From the NCBI GenBank assembly GCA_937864895.1, contig CALMDF010000113.1, positions 1 through 5,293 of the forward strand: DNA of 5,293 nt. The letters run 5' to 3'. Shown one piece after another: positions 1-4,671 of the stretch. This DNA comes from an uncultured Holophagales bacterium. Its GTDB lineage: Bacteria > Acidobacteriota > Thermoanaerobaculia > UBA5066. The translations under genes were made by a program, and so were the position numbers. Each line of letters opens with the position of its first letter. Position 1 is the first letter of the stretch. The notes under the pieces are model-generated. The model did no database searches, was not told the origin of the DNA, and saw only the letters and a program-made list of their open reading frames with translations.

Positions 1-1
1 C

Positions 2-766
2 AAGGAGAAGAGCGCCCGGGAGGCCGGGATCCGCGCGGAGACACTCCGGTTCCCCGCGACAGTGACCGAGGCGATGCTCCTCGCCGAGATCGGCCGTCTG
101 AACGCCGACGGGGACGTCGACGCGATCCTCGTCCAGCTACCCCTCCCCGGTGGCATCGGGACGACCCGCGTCCTCGAGGCCATCGACCCGGCGAAGGACG
201 TGGACGGCTTCCACCCCCTCAACGTCGGCCGCCTCGTCCAGGGCAGGCGCGCCCCCGTCCCCTGCACCCCGGCCGGGATCATGGAGCTCCTGCGGCGCGA
301 GGACGTGCCGCTGAGAGGGGTCCGCGCCGTCGTCCTCGGACGGAGCGACATCGTCGGAAAGCCGATGGCGACGCTCCTGACGAAGGCCGACGCGACCGTC
401 ACCGTCGCCCACTCGAAGACGCGGGACCTCCCCGCCATCTGCCGGGAAGCCGACCTCCTCGTCGCCGCGATCGGCCGGCCCGCGTTCGTCACGGCCGAAT
501 TCATCCGGCCCGGGGCCGTCGTCGTCGACGTCGGGATCAACCGGATCGCCACCGCTGCCGAGGTCGCCCGCTGCTTCCCCGGCGACGAGGCGAAGGCCGC
601 GGCGTTCGCGGCGAAGGGCTCACTCCTCGTCGGAGACGTCCACCCCGTCGACGTGAAGGAGCGGGCCTCGCGATACACCCCCGTCCCCGGCGGGGTCGGC
701 CCGCTCACGATCGCGCTCCTCCTCTCGAACACCGTCGACCTCTGCCGCGCCCGCCGCGGGCTCTGA
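2..766 (+). CDS. folD: Bifunctional methylenetetrahydrofolate dehydrogenase / methenyltetrahydrofolate cyclohydrolase FolD (5' truncated)
   Basis: FolD oxidises 5,10-methylene-THF to methenyl-THF with NADP and hydrolyses it to 10-formyl-THF, supplying cytoplasmic one-carbon units for purine and formyl-Met synthesis. The frame is open to the window edge, so the GTG at 62 is an internal Val codon and the true start lies upstream. The 254 visible residues begin at the family's YVxxK catalytic lysine (residue 1, E. coli K54 equivalent). Q45 (in VQLPLPGG) and D68 (in KDVDGFHP) match E. coli Q98 and D121. The Rossmann dinucleotide loop is GRSDIVGKP (113-121), followed by DVGINR (176-181) and TPVPGGVGPLT (226-236). 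About 50 N-terminal residues are missing. Between DVGINR and GDVHP (211-215) there is a loop about 20-25 residues longer than in E. coli, from memory a feature seen in acidobacterial-type FolD. The next gene, coaE, starts 2 bp after the stop, so the two are probably co-transcribed. Identity is very secure. Confidence 0.97.
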   Translation, partial: KEKSAREAGIRAETLRFPATVTEAMLLAEIGRLNADGDVDAILVQLPLPGGIGTTRVLEAIDPAKDVDGFHPLNVGRLVQGRRAPVPCTPAGIMELLRREDVPLRGVRAVVLGRSDIVGKPMATLLTKADATVTVAHSKTRDLPAICREADLLVAAIGRPAFVTAEFIRPGAVVVDVGINRIATAAEVARCFPGDEAKAAAFAAKGSLLVGDVHPVDVKERASRYTPVPGGVGPLTIALLLSNTVDLCRARRGL

Positions 767-768
767 CG

Positions 769-1419
769 ATGCGCCGCGTCGGCCTCACCGGCGGGATCGC
801 GTCCGGCAAGAGCGCCGTCGCCACGCGCTGGCGCGAGCTCGGGATCCCCGTCCTCGACGCGGACCGCCTCGTCCGCGACCTCTACGAGCCCGGCGCGGCC
901 GGCGCCTCCGCGGTGGCGGAGGAGTTCGGCCCGGGGCTCCTCGACGAGCGGGGCGCCGTGGACCGCCCTCGCCTCGCGGCCCTCGTCTTTTCCGACCCCG
1001 CAGCCGTGGCGCGGCTGAACGCCCGAGTCCACCCCCTCGTTCGCGCCGAAACGGACCGTTGGCTCGCCGGGCGCGAGGCCGAGGGGCACGCCGCGGCGGT
1101 CGTCGAGGCGACGCTCCTCGTCGAGAACGCCGGCCGGGAGCGCTTCGACCTCCTCGTCGCCGTCTCGGCCCCCGAGGAGCTCCGCCTCGCTCGCGCCCTC
1201 GCCCGCGACCCCGGCGCGACGCGCGAGTCGGTCCTCGCGCGGATGCGCGCCCAGCTCTCCGAAGACGCCCGAAACGCCGCCTGCGACGTGGTTTTCGTCA
1301 ACGACGGCAGCGTCGAGGAGCTGAAGCGGAAAGCCGACGCCCTCGCGACTCGAATGGCCCTGTCCGGCCCCGCCGACGACGGTTCCGCCCCCTCGCCGAA
1401 TCACGGAACGCAGAACTGA
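769..1419 (+). CDS. coaE: Dephospho-CoA kinase
   Basis: CoaE phosphorylates the 3'-hydroxyl of dephospho-CoA with ATP, the last step of coenzyme A synthesis, in the cytoplasm. The 216-residue product opens with a P-loop, GGIASGKS (8-15), followed by LDAD (29-32) with the family's conserved Asp (D32). DRPRLAALVF and NARVHPLV (84-91) are the usual CoA-domain blocks. The lid-type region is RDPGATRESVLARMRAQ (146-162), and VNDGS (177-181) replaces the common xDNxG block. The family is usually about 200 residues; here roughly the last 18 (199-216, Ser/Pro/Gly/Asn-rich) look like a disordered tail. The ATG lies 2 bp after the folD stop and no purine-rich Shine-Dalgarno precedes it, so translation probably relies on coupling to folD. 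The gene ends 15 bp from the convergent pyrophosphatase gene. Confidence 0.96.
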   Translation: MRRVGLTGGIASGKSAVATRWRELGIPVLDADRLVRDLYEPGAAGASAVAEEFGPGLLDERGAVDRPRLAALVFSDPAAVARLNARVHPLVRAETDRWLAGREAEGHAAAVVEATLLVENAGRERFDLLVAVSAPEELRLARALARDPGATRESVLARMRAQLSEDARNAACDVVFVNDGSVEELKRKADALATRMALSGPADDGSAPSPNHGTQN

Positions 1420-1435
1420 CCCCGCCCTTCGGGGC
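1420..1435 (+). terminator. Small hairpin between convergent genes, possible weak terminator
   Basis: The whole 15-bp gap between the coaE stop and the opposing pyrophosphatase stop is self-complementary. Two folds compete: CCCCG/CGGGG (1420-1424 with 1430-1434) around a 5-nt loop, or GCCC/GGGC (1424-1427 with 1432-1435) closed by a TTCG loop. The second gives the exceptionally stable C(UUCG)G tetraloop on the plus strand. No T-run follows (the next bases are TATCC), so intrinsic termination would be weak. It may serve as an mRNA 3'-end stabiliser or as a pause site for both converging transcripts. Confidence 0.35.
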
Positions 1436-2007
1436 TATCCTGGGCGTGCGAGGAGGCGGCCGCGCCGCTCCAAGGCCCTCGCGCGGTGCGCGCGGGCGTC
1501 CCTCTCCACGGCGGTCACCCCGGCGAAGGCCCGGGTCTCGCCTTCCGGGACGAAGATGACGTCCCAGCCGAAGCCGTTCGAGCCCCGCGGCTCGGGAGCG
1601 AGGGTGCCCGCGACGCGGCCCGAGGCGACGACGACCTCGGGCGTGGACGCGCCGGGCCAGGCGAGGCCGAGGGTCGAGACGGCCTCGGCGCGCGGGTCGC
1701 CCCAGGCGTGCGCGAGGCGCGCGAAGCCGGCCTCCCCCACCGCGCCGACGGCGAACTTCGTCAGCGGCCCGGGGTAGCCCTTCCACGCCGGGAGAGAGAG
1801 GCCCGAGTCCTCGACGAGGACCGGGACCCCGAGCTCCGCCGCGGCCGCGAGAGCCTTGGCGGTGACGACCTCGGCGAAGTCGAGGGACTGGATCTCGGGA
1901 ATGTCGAGCGAGCGGGCCTCGACGGGCCGCCCGAGAAGCGCCGCGGCCTCGCGGGCCTTCCCCGCGTTCGACGTGAGGAAGACGAGATCGTCGAGGGACG
2001 GGCGCAT
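1435..2007 (-). CDS. rdgB: RdgB/HAM1-family non-canonical purine NTP pyrophosphatase (ITP/XTP/dITP diphosphatase)
   Basis: The family hydrolyses ITP, dITP and XTP to the monophosphate plus PPi, keeping deaminated purines out of RNA and DNA. The 190-residue product has the usual length. It shows TSNAGK (12-17, phosphate-binding T/SxxxxK), PEIQS (37-41), VEDSGL (65-70, with the metal/catalytic Asp D67), GYPGP (77-81), GFGWDVIFVPEG (145-156) and AHRARAL (173-179). The last normally reads SHRxxAL, so the base-contacting His-Arg pair is kept but the Ser is Ala, and the preceding EEK block reads VER. The PEIQ motif, the PGPLTKF stretch and the GAVGEAG stretch resemble archaeal HAM1 proteins (as I recall MJ0226) more than E. 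coli RdgB. The ATG directly follows the cyclase stop (TGAATG) with no Shine-Dalgarno, so translation should be coupled to the cyclase gene. Confidence 0.93.
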   Translation of the reverse strand: MRPSLDDLVFLTSNAGKAREAAALLGRPVEARSLDIPEIQSLDFAEVVTAKALAAAAELGVPVLVEDSGLSLPAWKGYPGPLTKFAVGAVGEAGFARLAHAWGDPRAEAVSTLGLAWPGASTPEVVVASGRVAGTLAPEPRGSNGFGWDVIFVPEGETRAFAGVTAVERDARAHRARALERRGRLLARPG

Positions 2008-3648
2008 TCAGCGCGGCGCGGGGAGCGGGACGCCGCGCGCGTCGAGCTTCACCCGGTAGCACGGGAGGCCGCGCGAGAGGCCCTTGAGCCTCACGTCGCC
2101 GAGAGGCTCGTACGAGAAGTCGTCCGACGTGAGGCGGGCGGTCTCCTCGCCGACGGCGACCTCGTTCGGCCCGGCGACGTATTCCTCGATCCGGGCCGCG
2201 ACGTTGACGGTGTTGCCGAGGACGGTGTAGTCGACGCGCTGCTCGGAGCCGATGTCTCCGACGACGGCGTTTCCCGTGTTCACGCCGATCCTGACGCCCA
2301 CGGGCGGCTCTCCCCGCGCGACCCGCTCCAGGTTCCAGGCCTTCACGTTCTCGACGAGCTTGGCGGCGGCGGAGACGGCCCGGCGTGCGTGGTCGGGCTG
2401 CACGATCGGGGCGCCGAAGAAGGCCATCACGGCGTCGCCGATGAACTTGTCGAGCGTCCCCCCCTCCGCGAAGATCGCGTCCGCGGCGAAGGTGAAGAAC
2501 GTCGAGAGGAAACGCGAGAGGGAGTCGGGGTCCATCCCCTCGGCCGCGCTCGTGAAGCCGACGATGTCGGCGAAGAAGACGGAGACGTTCCGGGTTCGGA
2601 CCCGGTCGATGACGCCGCTGGCGTCCGAGGCGATCTCCTCGACGACGCCGGGCGAGTGGTAGCGCGAGAGGCGCTCGCGGATCCGCTCTTCCTTCTCGAT
2701 CCGGCGCTGGAGACGGGCCCTCTCGATGGCGACGGCGGCGAAGTTCCCGAGGGCCGTCAGGAGGTCGAGGTCGTCCGCCGTGAAGCTCCCGGCCCGGAGC
2801 GGGGTGTCGACGTGGAGGGCGCCGATGACCCGGTCCTGGTTCCAGAGCGGGACGCACATGGCCGAGCGGATCTGCTGGATCCGGATCGACTGCCCCGCCT
2901 CGAAGCGGCCGTCTGCGAGGGCGTCGGAGGTGAGGACGGCGACCCGGTTCTGGATGACCGAGTCGACGATCGTGTGAGAGAAGATCTCTCCCGCGTCGCC
3001 CGACTCCTTCCCGCGCTGGCGCGCGAGCATCGGGACGAGCCTCCCGTCGTCGCCGACCAGGACGACGACGGCCCGGTCGACCGGGAGGTGCTCGAAGAGG
3101 AGGTCGACGACGCGGCCCAGGATCTCCTGGACCTCGCGCGCGAGGATGAGCGTCTTGGCGACCTGGACGAGGATCTCGAAGATCTTGCTCCGGGCGACGG
3201 CCGAGGTGGACCGCTTCCCCGACTGGGTCAGCGCGTCCCCCTCCTCTTCCTCCGGGACGTACTCCTCGAGGTGGAAGTCGCGGTTGAAGTCGGCGATCGA
3301 CCGGACGAACGTCGAGGACGAGTCTCCGACGGCCCGGACGGGCGGCTTCGGCCGCTCTGCCGGCATCTCCTCCCGGACCGTGAGAGTGAAGGTCCCGACG
3401 GTCAGGACGTCCCCCGGAACGATCGGCGAGGAGGTGACGAATCGGCCGTTGACCTTGACGCCGTTCGTCGAGTTCTGGTCGACGATGACCCAGCGCTCCG
3501 CTTCGCGCCGGATGACGGCGTGCCTGCGGGAGACGGAGAAGTCGTTGAGGACGACCTCGTTCTCGCTCGACCGCCCGAGGAAGACCTCCGGTCCGGTCAG
3601 CCGGTAACGCTGGGGTCGACCCTCGACCTCGTAGACGAGCTCGTACAT
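2008..3648 (-). CDS. FHA-GAF-class III adenylate cyclase
   Basis: A 546-residue soluble signalling enzyme predicted to make cAMP from ATP. Domains in order: an FHA phosphothreonine-binding domain (about 1-92) with G25-R26, S40-R41-x-H43 and T61-N62-G63; a charged, acidic linker (about 93-150); a GAF sensory domain (about 155-312); a helical, probably coiled-coil connector (about 313-350); and a class III nucleotide cyclase catalytic domain (about 352-535). All catalytic positions are present: metal Asp D361 (FFADIVGFT) and D405 (KFIGD), base-selecting K401 and T475 (Lys/Thr, the pattern of many bacterial adenylate rather than guanylate cyclases), and transition-state N482 and R486 in GNTVNVAAR. 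There is no signal peptide or membrane segment. The start is fixed by an in-frame stop at 3694-3696 with no other start codon after it. The FHA domain suggests control by a Ser/Thr kinase and the GAF domain a small ligand; neither partner is in the window. The stop abuts the start of the downstream pyrophosphatase gene. Confidence 0.95.
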   Translation of the reverse strand: MYELVYEVEGRPQRYRLTGPEVFLGRSSENEVVLNDFSVSRRHAVIRREAERWVIVDQNSTNGVKVNGRFVTSSPIVPGDVLTVGTFTLTVREEMPAERPKPPVRAVGDSSSTFVRSIADFNRDFHLEEYVPEEEEGDALTQSGKRSTSAVARSKIFEILVQVAKTLILAREVQEILGRVVDLLFEHLPVDRAVVVLVGDDGRLVPMLARQRGKESGDAGEIFSHTIVDSVIQNRVAVLTSDALADGRFEAGQSIRIQQIRSAMCVPLWNQDRVIGALHVDTPLRAGSFTADDLDLLTALGNFAAVAIERARLQRRIEKEERIRERLSRYHSPGVVEEIASDASGVIDRVRTRNVSVFFADIVGFTSAAEGMDPDSLSRFLSTFFTFAADAIFAEGGTLDKFIGDAVMAFFGAPIVQPDHARRAVSAAAKLVENVKAWNLERVARGEPPVGVRIGVNTGNAVVGDIGSEQRVDYTVLGNTVNVAARIEEYVAGPNEVAVGEETARLTSDDFSYEPLGDVRLKGLSRGLPCYRVKLDARGVPLPAPR

Positions 3649-3663
3649 GAGGAAGGCAGGGAG

Positions 3664-3669
3664 ATTATA
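3664..3669 (-). promoter_or_regulatory. Perfect -10 box (TATAAT) for the cyclase-pyrophosphatase unit
   Basis: On the minus strand this reads TATAAT exactly, the only strongly AT-rich hexamer I see in the window. The purine 7 nt downstream (G, complement of 3657) is well placed as a transcription start and would leave a 9-nt leader before the cyclase ATG at 3648. The 15 bases between the box and the ATG are pyrimidine-rich with no Shine-Dalgarno. No good TTGACA-like -35 lies at 16-18 bp spacing (the bases there are GCGGGC); that region is half of a hairpin. It therefore looks like an activator-dependent promoter or one recognised mainly through its -10. Confidence 0.6.
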
Positions 3670-3691
3670 CGGGCCGGACGCCGCTGGCCCG
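3670..3691 (-). terminator. GC hairpin after the lipoprotein gene
   Basis: CGGGCC and GGCCCG (3670-3675 and 3686-3691) form a perfect 6-bp stem around a 10-nt loop, starting 2 nt after the TGA of the lipoprotein gene. What follows is TATAAT rather than a T-run, so it is not a textbook intrinsic terminator. It could weaken read-through from the upstream pair. It also occupies the spacer and -35 region of the promoter next to it. Confidence 0.4.
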
Positions 3692-3693
3692 CT

Positions 3694-4671
3694 TCACGGC
3701 GCCGCGGGGGGAAAGCGCACCCGGACCGTCTTGAAGACGGCGATCGGCCGCCCGTCGAGACGCGCCGGCGTGTAGGTCCAGCGCCTGACGGCGTCCGTCG
3801 CGGCCGCCGTCATCCCCATCGGCCCCTCCTGGACGGCGAACACTCCGCCGATCGTGCCGTCGCGCTCCACGACGACCTGGAGGACGACCTCGCCGCCGAT
3901 CCCGGCCTTCCGGGCCGCGGCCGGGTACTGCGGCTCGACCCGGGTCTTCAGGACCGGCGGTTCGGCGCCGAACGGAAGCGCGGCGTACGGCTCGGGGGAT
4001 TCGCCCTCCGGCGGGCCGGGAGCCACCGTCCCGCCGGGGATCCCCGCGACGGCCCCGGCGTCGGGCGAGGCGGGCTCGGGAAGGACCGCCTGCGCCGGCA
4101 CGGGGACCGCCGGAGTGGGGGTCGGGGGGGGGACGTAGCGAACGGCGTGCGCCGGGACGAAGGCGAGAGGAATTCCGAGGAGCCTCACGCCGAGGAAATC
4201 GTGCTCGGCGAGGACGACCTCGACCGGGTCGCCGTCTTCCAGCTCGCCCCATCGCGCCGCGCCGAAGTCGGGGGCGAGGTAGACGGGGCACGGGGAGACG
4301 ATCCGGCCGGGGATGGCCGGGAACCCGGCCACGGCCTTCGTCCGCCGCTCGCGCGCCTCCTGCTCCCCCTGCGACTCGAACGTCCCCGCCTCGAGCCAGC
4401 CGGCGCGCCCCCCCTTCGCGAGGACGCGCGTGAACGGCCCGTCGACCGACTCGACCTTCACCTCGGCCCCCCGGGGGAGCATCGTCACGATCGCTCCCGT
4501 CGCCTTCGGCTCCTCGCGGAGCGGGACGCGGGAGAGGGAGACGAACCCGGACGCCCCGTCGCGCGGGGCGCTCCCGGCGGGAACCGGTGCCCGGCCGCCG
4601 CAGGCCGAAAGGGCCGCGGCGAGGAGCGCCACGGCGGCGAGCGGGGCGCCGGGGGAGGGGTCGAGCCTCAG
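3694..4671 (-). CDS. Probable outer-membrane lipoprotein with SH3-like segments and a TonB C-terminal domain
   Basis: Taken from a CTG start, the product has 325 residues. A lipoprotein signal (1-23: Arg at 2, hydrophobic core AAVALLAAAL) ends in the lipobox L21-S22-A23-C24. Gly follows the Cys, with no inner-membrane-retention Asp. Next come an SH3b-like segment (about 42-98, with LREEPK and GWLEAG), a second SH3-like stretch (about 118-180, VYLAPD to VPAHAVRYV), a Pro/Ala-rich linker (181-239), and a TonB C-terminal domain (about 240-321: EPQYPAAARKAGIGGEV, VERDGTI, WTYTPARLDGRPI). Known TonB domains contact TonB-dependent outer-membrane transporters, but this protein lacks the TonB inner-membrane helix, so its role is open. 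Start choice: there is no ATG or TTG near the signal. The CTG at 4671 overlaps the deiminase stop as CTGA and has GGGAG 8 nt upstream. The GTG at 4632 is the alternative but leaves no basic n-region. The 474-residue extension to an ATG at 5118 runs antiparallel-style through the deiminase gene in an Arg/Pro-rich frame and is not credible. Confidence 0.82.
   Translation of the reverse strand: MRLDPSPGAPLAAVALLAAALSACGGRAPVPAGSAPRDGASGFVSLSRVPLREEPKATGAIVTMLPRGAEVKVESVDGPFTRVLAKGGRAGWLEAGTFESQGEQEARERRTKAVAGFPAIPGRIVSPCPVYLAPDFGAARWGELEDGDPVEVVLAEHDFLGVRLLGIPLAFVPAHAVRYVPPPTPTPAVPVPAQAVLPEPASPDAGAVAGIPGGTVAPGPPEGESPEPYAALPFGAEPPVLKTRVEPQYPAAARKAGIGGEVVLQVVVERDGTIGGVFAVQEGPMGMTAAATDAVRRWTYTPARLDGRPIAVFKTVRVRFPPAAP
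4124..4132 (-). repeat. C9 homopolymer in the proline-linker codons
   Basis: Nine consecutive G on the plus strand (C on the coding strand) encode Pro181-Pro183 of the lipoprotein, at the border between the second SH3-like segment and the linker. A one-base change would shift the frame and remove the TonB domain. The present length keeps both sides in frame. It is either a slippage-prone site or simply a likely place for a sequencing error. A G5 run (4117-4121) and a G4 run (4102-4105) lie beside it. Confidence 0.7.

Noticed and set aside
62..64. GTG as the start of folD
   Set aside because: In-frame codons upstream encode the conserved FolD segment beginning at the catalytic lysine, so the gene continues beyond the window.
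1298..2857. A 519-codon minus-strand open frame spanning the coaE end, the pyrophosphatase and part of the cyclase
   Set aside because: Arg-rich, low-complexity translation overlapping three well-supported genes; no motif seen.
3687..3692. A -35 element at 17-bp spacing from the TATAAT box
   Set aside because: The bases read GCGGGC on the minus strand, with no resemblance to TTGACA; the nearest alternative is at too long a spacing.
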